NCBI RefSeq assembly: GCF_036588685.1
Contig: NC_086376.1
Coordinates: 10,865,911 to 10,929,910 of the forward strand
DNA length: 64,000 bases
Origin: Mytilus trossulus
Lineage: Eukaryota; Mollusca; Bivalvia; Mytilida; Mytilidae
Reading direction: 5' to 3'
In this document: one piece after another, positions 32,355 through 43,117 of the stretch
How the letters are laid out: every line of letters starts with the position of its first letter
Numbering within the stretch: position 1 is the first letter of the stretch
Translations under genes and position numbers: made by a program
Notes under the pieces: model-generated
The model's input: only the letters and a program-made list of their open reading frames with translations
Told to the model about the DNA's origin: nothing
The model's database searches: none

Positions 32355-34175
32355 TGAGATTATCATTTCGAACTAAATAGCTCTGAAAAGACTAAATAAT
32401 AAATTTTAAACTAAATTTCAGGCTTTCAATCAATTTCAGACTTAAACACAGCTGTAAATTATGTTCTGTTTAGACAATATGCTTGCAGTCAAATTAATTT
32501 TGTTCAATTCTATATAAAGATTGATCAGTTATGGTTTTTACTTGTACACATTAAAATTATTTTGATTTTTCCAAACAGCTACTGGACAGTATTGAAGTGA
32601 CAGCAAGCGTATTGTATCACCAGTACTATTTTTACTGCAGTGGATACGATTGAATATTGACTGAAAGAGTGAACAAGAATGACTAATATATTGTTTGACA
32701 CTTTCAAGATTACGATAAGATCAAAATGACCGTTAAGACTGAAAGTCATTCAAATAGATTTAAAACAACGATATTAAATCGTCCCTTTACTTTATAATTA
32801 AAATTAATAATATTTAATCCAATATTGCAGGATCTAGAGACCAGAAAAGAATAAGAAAACTCAAGTTCATATATGATATAGGTTTGTCTTTGAATGTCAT
32901 AAAAGAGGGACGAAAGATACCAAAGGGACAGTCAACAACATAACATTACTATTGTCTAAAAAGACCGAGAATAATGTCTCTGGTAAAGACGATCAAGAGT
33001 TTTCTATTATTGTTTTTTTTTTTTGTAAAAAAAATCATGAGGTTTTTTGTATTACTAATAATTGACTTTAATGATGATTTATAAACGTTTCAAAACCACA
33101 TTGTTTTACCAATATAGTTCTGCATATTGTTTTTGTTATACTAAGTTAATTTAAGTTAGAATTACATTCGTACTGTTATTAGATAGCTACCACTTTATTA
33201 CACTGACCATAAAAATGTCCAGACGTGACCATTTGTTACAACTGACCTAATTGTGTCCGATGATATTTTACAATTCGCACATCTCGCTGTCAAACACCAG
33301 TTATTTCTGAACGCCTGTTACATTTGTTTTAATTTCCGTAAGTCTAATGTACCGTTCTATTTTCTATTATTTCAAGACATTATTTGTCAGGAACTTTCTT
33401 ATTTTGCTTTGAATAGACAATTGTTTTAAAATTCCCAGAGGGACCTGTAAAACCCTTTTTGCGTGTAAATGAAATAAGTGTATAATAGATAGTCTGATAG
33501 TTGGGCCGTAGCCTGTGAACTAATTTAGCTTTTTATTGAATCTAGACTGCAACCTTTTGCCATCGAGAACAGAAGCAATTGTAAAAGGTGTAAAATGCTT
33601 TCTGATAGCGCTAATGAAACCTTCTAAAACGTGTTAACGTCCCTCGACAAGTTCACTGCAGTGAAGATTTCCATAATACAATGCGAGAATTTTTAAAAGA
33701 AACAACAAATTTGGTGATATCGATATACTTATGGATGACAGTACCTAGGGACAATCGTCAGAATTGTTTTCCGTGTGGAATTTGTCGGTTTTTCGTGACA
33801 CTGGAATGGTTTAAATAATGAAATGAGGGATAAGAATTGACAGATACGCGGCTTTCAACGGCAAAAGATCATTTACGTGTTTATTGGCCATTTGTAAAAT
33901 AAATGATTGTCTGAGATGAAGTCATTCTTAAAACTAATTAAGAATAACATCAAAACAATGGTTTATTGCGCAGGTAAAGGAGTTTTCTCTAGCAAAAACA
34001 AGTATTTGTTTTCAATTGTTTTACATGCTAAACCAAAACGAAATTCTTTTACGTTTGTCAAGACTCAACATTAAAATATGTTTTGAAAATAGCTAATTAT
34101 TTAGCGTTTAGTGGATTTTCTTAAATGTGTTACTTCGAAAAGTAATGTACACAAAACCCTACTGGTTGGAAAATA
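32355..34175. other. Intergenic DNA, candidate non-repetitive block
   Basis: No supported gene. From about 33180 to 33960 the sequence loses obvious repeats and low-complexity runs and has mixed composition (for example AACGTCCCTCGACAAGTTCA, CGTGTTTATTGGCCATTTGT, AAACTAATTAAGAATAACAT). It might be regulatory DNA for the flanking Tlx genes, but nothing in one sequence alone proves this. Confidence 0.25.
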
Positions 34176-34179
34176 GAGA

Positions 34180-34520
34180 TATGGTTTGATTGCGAATGAG
34201 GTAATTATCCACAAGAGGTCAAATGATGTGGATGTAAAAACAAAATGAAAACAACAGGTTGAAACGCTTTTCCGGGTATCTTCATCAAGAACCTTCAAAG
34301 CCGAATATTTTGAAATCGAGGTTCTGTTTAGGAAACGAAACAGTTGAAGAGCTATATTACAAAAAAGTACATTCACAGCCAAATTCATTTCAGGTCAAAT
34401 TTCCTGAGGTCCCCTGAGGGTGTTAGACGATAAGGATCACTGTATGGCCTTTATCAATGAGCAAAACTCATACCGTAGTAAAGTAAACTATAAAAGACCC
34501 AAACCATACAAAATGACAAA
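34180..34520 (-). repeat. Family G copy (minus), interrupted
   Basis: GCGAATGAGGTAATTATCCA, CAAGAGGTCAAATGATG (34190-34230) and GGCCTTTATCAATGAGCAAA, ACTCATACCGTAGTAAAG (34445-34490) are the two halves of family G, separated by about 200 bp of unrelated sequence that is presumably an insertion. Confidence 0.6.
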
Positions 34521-34579
34521 ATGTGGAAGACTTCAAAGAAAACCAGCATATGACACATCAGATCAGAAATATGACAGAC

Positions 34580-34690
34580 AAACATTCTAAACGGAAAGTC
34601 CCTAAGCAAATGTCAAAATCAAAATCTCAAACACAACAAACGTATGGATAACATTATAATATTCCTGACTTGGCGACTGTAAAGAAATGA
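34580..34690 (+). repeat. Family B fragment (plus)
   Basis: GGAAAGTCCCTAAGCAAATG, TCAAAATCAAAATCTCAAAC and ATATTCCTGACTTGG are present. Confidence 0.6.
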
Positions 34691-34874
34691 CTTCTACTAT
34701 CTATTTGGAACCCGTCTTTTAATAGCTTCTTTATTAGCAGCAAAACTCATAATGCGGTGGGTTTGTTTTATTATTTGTGTATTTTTCTGTCCTGATTGTT
34801 CTTGCATTTATTTGTACTGTATATTACTGTCGTGTAATGGTGTCATTTTAGTGTTATATTTAACATTGTCATAA

Positions 34875-35135
34875 AAGACTGAGGTTTTGCTAGCCACAAA
34901 ACCAGGTTAATCCAATATTTTTTTCTTAAATTGTCCTGTACTAAGTCAGAAAAAATGCAGTGTTGCATTGTCGTTTGTGGTTTGTTCACTTTATTGTTTC
35001 TGTTGTTTCGTTGTTTTCCTCTTATAGTTAATTTGTTTCCCTCAATTTAAGTTTGTAACCCGGATTTTTTTTCTCAATCGATGTATTACTTTCGAACAGC
35101 GGTATAGTATACTTTTGCCTTTATTTTACATTGTT
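34875..35135 (+). repeat. Dispersed repeat family A copy (plus)
   Basis: GCTAGCCACAAAACCAGGTT, TTTCGTTGTTTTCCTCTTAT, AGTTTGTAACCCGGATTTTT and CGAACAGCGGTATAG follow the family-A order. It is very similar to the copy at 49445-49735. Confidence 0.8.
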
Positions 35136-35254
35136 TATGGGAATCAATGCAGGCTCTTTAATAATGAGTCTAAGTAAAAGAAATCTCCTCGTAGGAGTAC
35201 ATTATATTTGCCAAAGGTACCTTTTTTGGTGAATTGTCAAAATAAGTAAAATAA

Positions 35255-35360
35255 CAAGAATTCAAAAGGGAAAGTCCCTAATAAAATGGCAAAATCGAAA
35301 GTTCAAACACACCAAACAAATGGATAACAACTGTTATTATATTTCTGACTAGGTACACTT
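35255..35360 (+). repeat. Family B fragment (plus)
   Basis: AAGGGAAAGTCCCTAATAAA, ATGGCAAAATCGAAAGTTCA and AAATGGATAACAACTGTTAT are present. Confidence 0.6.
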
Positions 35361-35439
35361 CGGAGATGTAAAGTTCATGTGCATGTTCTGGTGGTACTTT
35401 CCGACATTAAATGGGAAGTTCATAACTGGGAAGCTTAAA

Positions 35440-35832
35440 TCATATTTTTGTCGTTCTCTTTTGTTCCCCATCGACCTTTTCAGCAATTTCTACATGTAAA
35501 GCAAGTGAAGCCGCTTTTGATTTGTTTTCTCTCAATCGATTTAAGACTTTTGAATAGCGGTATACCTCTCTTGCTTTTATCCACTGTAACTGTGATATCC
35601 TTTGATTCAAGTTCGATTGGATAGATGTGTTCAGCGTACTAGTTGTTCCAAAACTTGTTTTTGAGTGACTGATATCATCTAAATAACGGAACGTGAGGTT
35701 AAAGGGAAATGCTGGGTATACATTCTTAATATGAAGTGCCTGCAATATCAAACCTGTCCAATATGAATGACGGAATAAGAAGACAAGTCTTTCAAAGGTA
35801 AAAAGTATGTTTTCAATCAAGAAATGGGGCAC
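35440..35832 (-). pseudogene. Reverse transcriptase fragment with nested repeat insertion
   Basis: A 130-codon open frame. Its N-terminal part includes AFPFNLTFRYLDDISHSKTS, the RT palm region in which YLDD replaces YIDD. A family-A fragment (35518-35590, plus orientation) is then inserted, giving the meaningless QLQWIKAREVYRYSKVLNRL stretch. The frame ends with KAASLALHVEIAEKVDGEQK, the decayed counterpart of SASYLDLHLEID in the copy at 11138. The frame is open only by chance. Confidence 0.65.
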
Positions 35833-35839
35833 ATTGACA

Positions 35840-36750
35840 ATGTTTTTGAGTAGAAAAAAAAATGTTCTAATAAATCAGAGTTCTACTTTTTAACAAAGCA
35901 AGAATTATCCTTTCTAATTAGAACAAGCTAATATTTTGTCTCAGTGAGATTTAGCCCAACACAATAGTGTGATGTATGGTTAAACGCAGATGGATCAGTT
36001 GTGTTTTTTGTCAAATACTTTTTCATTTTATTTTATGTGTCTAAATATTTGTCAACTACATTGAACATACATTCTCGTTCAAATAACTTAAAATAATACG
36101 TGCCTAATAGTACCACAAATCTTATAAACTCTCTTCTCTGAAATTTAAACATCTGCAAATGTTTGTGCTTCCGAGGCATGATTTTACTATCGAAAGATAT
36201 ATTTATAGAGCATAGTTGGTCGTGTAGACTAAGGTCCTTGACATAGTGCAGCCGGACTTGTCATGATAAAGCACAAGCATAGATTCAAATTCTGTTGGAA
36301 AAATTACAAACTTATACAACAAGATTGAAAGTAGTAAGCTTGAAAAATACCAAAGCAATAACAATAAAATTTCACAGTAATATAAAAAACGAATGTCTTC
36401 TGAATACGAAAAATTACCAGTCTTCAAGTTTTATTATTTCTTCAAAATACAAAGGTCAAGCTCAAAAGGCTATCAACAAAGAGAACTTTAAGAAATCAAA
36501 CTAAAATCATATGAAATTCTAAGAAAGTAACGAGTTAAGGCTGTTACATATGTAAAATAATATGAATTATTTCAGAAAAAATACAAGACTTTCGTCAGTT
36601 TTTATGGACTGTTTTTTGTTATTGACTTATCTCGGGGTTTTGTATTTTTATTGTACTCTTTTATACTCAGAGAACATAAGGTATAACATTAATCATTAGA
36701 ACATGCATCAGATTTAATAAAGGGACAGACGAGGAAAACAAAATCTAAGA
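35840..36750. other. Intergenic DNA, nothing recognised
   Basis: AT-rich. Opposed short ORFs at 36203-36504 have no domains. Confidence 0.3.
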
Positions 36751-36754
36751 AAAG

Positions 36755-37575
36755 ACCAGAGTTCCAATGTCCTCCGCGTTGCACATATTTTATCTATCCA
36801 AGTAACAAGGACAATGACTGTTTTTTCTATAAAACTGTTCATAAAGATCCCCAAGGGTACATAACCCTTTCTTTAATAATTGATCAGCATTGATTTTCGA
36901 ATTCGTCCGAAACATTGGTTATATAAACCTACAATATAAGTTCATAAAGTTGTTGCAAGTACACATAAGAGTTCTTATGTTGTAATTTCCCATATAAATA
37001 TTATTTTAAAGGGACATAACTCTTTTCAAAATGATAAATGGGATTTTCAAACCCATCTAAGACATTACTGATTTAAACTGGTGTAAATACAAATTTTAAT
37101 CCTGGTATCTATGATAACTCTTCAAAAATTATTTTTTGGCATAGATTTTTGAATTGATATGAACTTCTATCTTTGTTCTCAAGAATCGTACATAACATGA
37201 GATGCAATTTTTTATAATTTTTTTTTCCAAGGGGCGTAACTCTTGAACTAATAATAAATCGACACTGATTTTCGAAATCGTCCTAGAAATTACTGCTACC
37301 TATCTTAATCAAAGTTTTAAAAAAACTATGTCAAGAATTATGTACATGAGAGTGCTACTAAGGATGCAATTGATCGTGTAATTGATGTTTCCAAAGTCAT
37401 AACTCTTGATCGGCACTGATTTTAGAACTCGTTCGAGACATTGTTGATATAAACCTCAAATATATATAGTGTTTGTTGTTTTTATGAAAATCTGCTAAGA
37501 ATTGTACATGTGGAAGCGTTAAATAGACCGGACAGACGGACACCCGGTATTAATATGTCCCCATGCAACGCGCTG
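36755..37575 (+). repeat. Degenerate tandem array, ~180-bp units
   Basis: The phrases ATAACTCTT(T/C/G), (C)ACTGATTTTCGAA(T/A)TCGTCC, GA(A/G)ACATT(G/A)(C/G)T(G/T)AT and AAGAATTGTACAT recur about four times in this order. The array ends in CCGGACAGACGGACACCCGG, TATTAATATGTCCCC and GCGCTGCGCGG. It resembles widespread bivalve repeats. The 81-codon ORF at 37510-37755 starts in the array and is not supported as a gene. Confidence 0.55.
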
Positions 37576-37579
37576 CGCG

Positions 37580-39075
37580 GTGGCCAAAAAAAAGCCAAAC
37601 AATTTCATCGCAGAACACTCAGTCTAAAATCGGATATTGAGGAAAAGTTTAAAAGCAGTCCGAGGATTCACGTTGACCTTTGCATATGTCAAGAAGAAGG
37701 CGGAATAGACAGAAGCAGTAAACATACCATATGCCTAGTATTGTCATTTTACTGAAATAGTATTTAACTGCGTCTTTAATAGATTTTCATGACTGATTTA
37801 TGTTTAGTAACTTCTTTGTTAGTTAGAAATCGAACTTTAACAAGCAAGAGAATGTCAGACGAGGAGGAACATTGTCTTGAGGTTACTTTTCACCAAATAA
37901 AACTATTTATAAATAAACCCATTGAAAAAAGTTATAACGGTTCTATAATCGATCTACATGCGTTATGTCATAAATAATGATTAAACTTAATTATTACTTA
38001 TCAATTATTGCTTTTTTTTTATAAATAAATCAGCTGTCTTTGACAAGACAATTTACAACTTTTCAAACTTAGAACATTGGAAGTAGCATCGATAAAGAAA
38101 GGGGTTTTCGCTAGGCATACAATAGACAAACATCAGTCCTTTAGTTACAACACAATGGTTTGATCTGGTTTATGTTCAACATAAATTCTTAACTTTCTAT
38201 TATCATCTTTTTAAGGGTTTTCCGTGATGACTGAAAGGATCATGCACACCAGCCGAAACATTAAACAAGACTTAATTAAAATGAATGACCCAATTTCATT
38301 TTTGCCACCTTTGCGTGTTTAGTAAACAGTTGTATGCTGAGTGTATGCTTCTCTTCACAATCAACAATTAGTTATTTGTCATTCTTGTCAAATTGTTAAT
38401 GTTAAATTTTACACGTGTTTAGATATCCAAGATCATGTGACCTATCTTGACTTCAATGCTTGCAGCTAACCTTTTAACGCCTTAGTGTAGATAGAGTCAG
38501 ATTCTCGCCTTCCAGCTCTCATTAGTATCAGTTTGACAAGAACCAATGCCATGTCATTGCTGTATTCCGACACGATGTGCTTTAAAATATTTAACGGGGT
38601 CTGTCATCGACATATCAACAACCTCACATCAAGAACATGACCCGTTTTACATAAAATACATTAGCTTATCAAACTCGTGTTAAGATAAATATTGTTTATA
38701 TACAATTAAAACGTACAACTTAAAAAACTAATTTGTCAAAAAGATTGTTTTCATGTTTAAAAAAAACCATTCAATTCGTGAATATATCACGAATAGATAA
38801 AGAGAATAGATATCAGCAGGGATGGTTTGGAAAAGTCCTTACTACACAAATGTTGATATTACTCTAAAGAAATGTAAATAATTTTAACTGCCATTTCGCA
38901 AATACATAGTTTAGTAATAAAACAAATTATTCGTGTGTGAATGTCATATGCTTTACTTACTGCTTTAGTTCAGACACCGAAAGTTTTATATTTATATATT
39001 ATCTGGAACTTATTATCCGATACACGAATAATATATTTAGTTTTGTTTAAGTTTTTATTACATATGCATATTTAA
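37580..39075. other. Intergenic DNA; candidate non-repetitive block 38390-38720
   Basis: Two short plus ORFs (37510-37755, 37789-37977) have no recognisable domain. Around 38390-38720 the sequence is of mixed composition without repeats (AAGATCATGTGACCTATCTT, CAAGAACCAATGCCATGTCA), which is unlike its neighbours. No function can be assigned. Confidence 0.25.
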
Positions 39076-39078
39076 CAA

Positions 39079-39960
39079 ACAAATCTCATCAAAGATACCA
39101 GGGGTGGTGTTCTCGAAGCTATCTTAGGATTAGGACGTGTCCTAAGTCTATCTTATGACAAGTCTTTGTCCTAAGTCGTGTTCTCGAAGCTCTCTTAACT
39201 TATGATATATCTCATTTTTCGTCCTAACTTTAGGACACCCAATAAGGTGTCTTAAGAGCATCCTATCTTCATCCTAGTGTAATAATGTTTGGATTTCGCT
39301 TTTTGCTCATTATTTTACGTGAAAATTAACATGAAATGAAACGCACCATCGGTCATTAACTCGTATATAAAGAAATTGTTCATGATTTTAAACTTTGAAC
39401 TTCGTGTTTCACGATACGATTACACAACAAATTTTATTCTCATTTCAAAACAAATTGTTTTCAAGTTTAAATAACAATCCTTTTTGATATAATTACATTG
39501 GTAATTATGCATTTAATTCTGTACATGTTATTATAAAATTCGTAAACAATTTTGTTAAATAATTTCGACATTAATAAATGTTTTGTCAAAAAATTACTTT
39601 GAAGATTTAAAATTTCGACCTAGGAAAAGTTTAGGACGTCCTAACATAAGATTCGTCTGAGAGAGCTTCGAGACACAACTTAAGAGTGTCCAAAGTCGAT
39701 CCTAAGTCCATCCTAAAATCGGTCTTATCTATGACTTAGGACGAATCTTAGGATACCTTCGAGAACACCACCCTGCAGGGCTTTAATTGTGTACGCCGAT
39801 GCGTTACAAAATACTCATCAGTGAAGCTCGAATACAAAAATTTAAAAGACCAAATAAAGTACGAAGTTTGGGATCATTTAGAATCAAAAGTTCCAAAAGG
39901 TTTTGCAAAATACGGCTTCGATGTTATTTTGATTTAAATGGACTCACAAGGAGCATTGTA
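39079..39960 (+). repeat. Family C copy split by a fold-back element
   Basis: The family-C start (ATCTCATCAAAGATACCAGG) ends at about 39102 and resumes at about 39776 (GCTTTAATTGTGTACGCCGA, CAAATAAAGTACGAAG), with the fold-back element between. This shows the insertion order. Confidence 0.75.
39099..39775. mobile_element. Fold-back element 1 built from TCCTAAG/CTTAGGA subrepeats
   Basis: The left end CAGGGGTGGTGTTCTCGAAG, CTATCTTAGGAT is the reverse complement of the right end (ATCTTAGGATACCTTCGAGA, ACACCACCCTG). The arms (about 39099-39290 and 39615-39775) contain many TCCTAAGTC, TCTTAGGA and GTCCTAA words in both directions. The centre is plain AT-rich sequence without an ORF. The TIR inner edge CTCGAAGCT is repeated inside the left arm. 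Confidence 0.85.
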
Positions 39961-40010
39961 CAATATATTTGTACAAATAATATAAATATATTTGTACAAA
40001 TAGTATAAAT
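39955..40010. repeat. Short tandem repeat ATATTTGTACAAATA
   Basis: TATATTTGTACAAATAATAT is repeated twice with small changes. The unit is itself palindromic. Confidence 0.75.
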
Positions 40011-40079
40011 GACTTCAAATAAAAGAATCATATGAAAATATACGCTTGAAAAATGATAATAAATTTCTCTACAATTACA

Positions 40080-40215
40080 ATAATAACGACAAATTTCAAA
40101 TAAGTAAGTAAAATGACTATCCGAAAATTCAAATAAGCAAGTAAATTGACAAGCGAAAAATTGAACAAGCAAATGAAATGAAAAGCGAAAAATTCAAACA
40201 AGCCAGTAAAATGTA
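40080..40215 (+). repeat. ~31-33-bp tandem repeat, about four units
   Basis: Units of the type GCGAAAAATTCAAACAAGCA then AGTAAAATGA recur from about 40090 to 40212, with diverged first units. Confidence 0.7.
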
Positions 40216-40219
40216 TGTT

Positions 40220-40905
40220 TAAGAATTAAAAGTTATTAAAAAAAATGGAAAGCGCAAGTGAGAATAATAAAGGGAACAGAACTTTTCCATCCAAATGACT
40301 CTTGTCGGTTGAGACTGCAATTTTAGAAGCTCTTTTTGTTACATGTTGTTAAACATTTGATATACCGCCATTTTGTTTTGCCCCTGCAGAAGGGCACTTT
40401 TGTTGCCGCTTATATGTCCTCTTCAGAGGTATTTAAGAATAAGAAGTTGTGGTATGTTGTGGTATGTTTGCCAATATGACCAACCAGTGATTAAATGACG
40501 GTCGAAGAATGTATTGTACGGCTTTCAACAATGAAAAAACAAATATGCAACCAGTTTATTATATAGGTAGATTTATCATTTTCATAAACATTTGTATGTC
40601 CGTTGCTGACTGATATTTTAGTTTTTTGTTAATTATAAAATAATTATTATGAAATAATCGGGCAAATGGTTTCTCAAATATTTCCACAATTGGCATGATG
40701 GATTTTTTTTAATACATTATAGCTTAATACTAATGAATGGTTGTTTCACTTGCAATGATACCACATCTTTTAATTTTTATATAGTAATTTCACTTTTAAC
40801 AAAAGTAAATTTAACAGCAAGAGAATATTTACAATCTTACATCGATTTATGAAGAAATTGATTTTTATTTTCACCCGAATAACTGTACTGAATCTACTTT
40901 TTTTA
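40220..40905. other. Intergenic DNA, nothing recognised
   Basis: AT-rich. No ORF over 60 codons and no repeat match seen. Confidence 0.3.
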
Positions 40906-40911
40906 TATAAT

Positions 40912-41760
40912 CCTGGGGCCGTGTCAACGAAGCTGTCCTCGGACTAAAACATGTCTTATGATGGTCTTAGGACACGTCTTAGTCCTAAGTCAGGTTAACG
41001 AAAGTCTCCTAAACTAAGATATGTCCTAAACTTGGTCCTAAAGTTAGGATATACAATTAGGTGTCTTAGGATAGTCCTAAAAGTGACGATGTCCTAAAAT
41101 GTAATAAAAACAACAAATATGGCATAAACTCAATACTAAAAATACTAATACAATATTAAACTATCATTAGATAAAATTAATAATAAAAAGATATTGTTTA
41201 ATGTTTGTTAAAGATTTAATTGTATTATATTAAATTATTTCGTGCTGCCTTTTTTGAAGCCTAAACAATACTATCCTCATAAGCAACATATTTTAAATAA
41301 TTCATATATGGGAAAAAATCTACTTCTCTTTTTACCTAATCCTGATTCGATACATGTTATGAAATCGAGTGGACCTAAGGACAAAACTAGTTTATGTACT
41401 AAAATTGCAGCACGAATATCACAAAGTTTTGTGACTATTTACTTTTGTTTTCGTATTAAATTCATTTATATCTTTTATCATATTTGATAACGTATTTATT
41501 AGTATTCCGTAAAAACTTAAACTTTTATTTTGCGTTAATTGTTTTCTATATAAGAGTCATCCTCCCTCTCTTTAGATATATTTTCAATTAAATAAATGAG
41601 TTAGGATGGTCCTAGGACCATCGTAGTTAGGACAGTCCTAGGACAGCTTTGTTTTACATCCTAAGACATGTATCAGACACGTCCTAAGACCATCCTAAAT
41701 AATGTCCTAATACCTATCTTAGGACATATCCTAGGATACTTTCATTGACACGGCCCCTGG
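40912..41760. mobile_element. Fold-back element 2, relative of the 39.1-kb element
   Basis: The ends are inverted: CCTGGGGCCGTGTCAACGAA on the left and TTTCATTGACACGGCCCCTG on the right. Both arms consist of TCCTAAGAC/GTCTTAGGAC-type words, as in the element at 39099-39775, but the terminal sequence differs (GGCCGTGTCAACGAAG against GGTGGTGTTCTCGAAG). An 81-codon ORF in the spacer (41242-41487) has no domain. Confidence 0.85.
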
Positions 41761-41914
41761 TACTTTTGATTACTATTATCCACTTGGTAGAAGTTCATTT
41801 ATCTGCAATGCAGCTATGATAAAAAGTGACTATACATAATTGAGAAACATAATGTTATAGTTGTCATGAATGAATGAGTGCGAAAATGGTTTCTTAAGTT
41901 TGCTACTTTTTCCC

Positions 41915-42170
41915 AACATGTATATGTGTTTTGTCTATCCCAAATTCATGTATATTTGGTTTTGATGTTATATTTGTTATTCTCGTGGGATTTTGTCTGA
42001 TGCTTGGTCCGTTTCTGTGTGTGTTATATTTCAGTGTTGTGTCGTTGTTCTCCTCTTATATTTAATGCGTTTCCCTCGGTTTTAGTTCGTTACCCCGATT
42101 TTGTTTTTTGTCCATGGATTTATGAGTTTTGGACAGCGGTATACTACTGTTGCCTTTATTTTGTTTTTAA
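41915..42170 (+). repeat. Dispersed repeat family A copy (plus)
   Basis: TGTCTATCCCAAATTCATGT, GATTTTGTCTGATGCTTGGT, GTCGTTGTTCTCCTCTTATA and GACAGCGGTATACTACTGTT, TGCCTTTATTT mirror the minus copy at 5893-6230. Confidence 0.85.
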
Positions 42171-42199
42171 AACGAAATTTAAGCACAGTGAGAGTTAAT

Positions 42200-42696
42200 A
42201 ATCAAATTGAATTTTTTTGTGCTTTATAAATGTATGTACCCAGTGCCACTCAGATGTTCATTTACAGTTTAAAATCTTCTAATTAACTTTAAAACTGTTT
42301 AAATGTAGACATTCATGCTTATTTCTAAAACATTTAAACAGAACATAAAATTTCATTAAGATAGTTCCCTGACAAATTCGTAATTACCCGTGTTGACAAG
42401 AAATTTATTTGAAATATCTCACCAATCGCAATATATCTATTAGCACGCCATTTCCCTTATGTCTTAATAGAAAATTGTTCTTTAACGACTGAAAGGCGTG
42501 GCTTAGCTGATAAAGATATCCAATATATTTTCTTAGAAGAGATGCCTGTTTCTTGTGTTGACCATTAAATTGGTGATTTTTTTTATTAATGAGGTTGTAA
42601 TAGGATGTTATCTTATCTTAACATGAGTGTATGTTAACTTTAAAATAAACCAGAAAAAGTTTGAACAAAAATTAAAAACAGGTGTTTAAACAAAAG
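42200..42696 (+). promoter_or_regulatory. 5' flank and UTR of the canonical Tlx gene
   Basis: A repeat-free stretch directly upstream of the Tlx start codon. No strict TATA box is evident; TTAAAATAAACC at about 42639-42650 is the closest AT-rich candidate. It presumably contains the promoter. Confidence 0.35.
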
Positions 42697-43117
42697 ATGG
42701 AACCATTAAAATTAAATAAAGAAAGTGTTTCAAAACATTCAAAAGACATGGAAAGGTCAAATAAAGATGACAATCCCGAGGAAAACCGAACTAAAGCTAA
42801 ACTATCATTTGGAATGAGTAGAATTCTAGACAATAGTGAAAAAACTAACGAGGAACAAACTGTGCAAGAAATAAATTCGGACGATGAGGACGAATCTCGC
42901 CACGCAGAATCCCCAGATTTTATAAAAAAACGAATAAGTGAACTGAGTGGATATAACAGTTTTGCACATTGTTTACAACCAATGCCATATGTACCGTTCG
43001 GACTGTGTGGTATCCCATCATTAACACTTCCAATTCCCAGACCGAATCCTGTTGTTCCTGTGTTATCGTCATACTCGTTCCCGGGATGGATGGATCTCAG
43101 GAGGGACAGATATAGCA
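42697..43117 (+). CDS. Tlx: Tlx exon 1 (coding part)
   Basis: 140 codons plus one base. Lys/Glu/Asp-rich N-terminus, eh1 motif, acidic [17 protein letters not shown] stretch, then a proline-rich region ([18 protein letters not shown]). Donor GTAAGT, phase 1. Confidence 0.94.

Noticed and set aside
37510-37977. Two short plus ORFs as exons of one gene
   Set aside because: The first begins inside a degenerate repeat array; no consistent splice sites and no domain.
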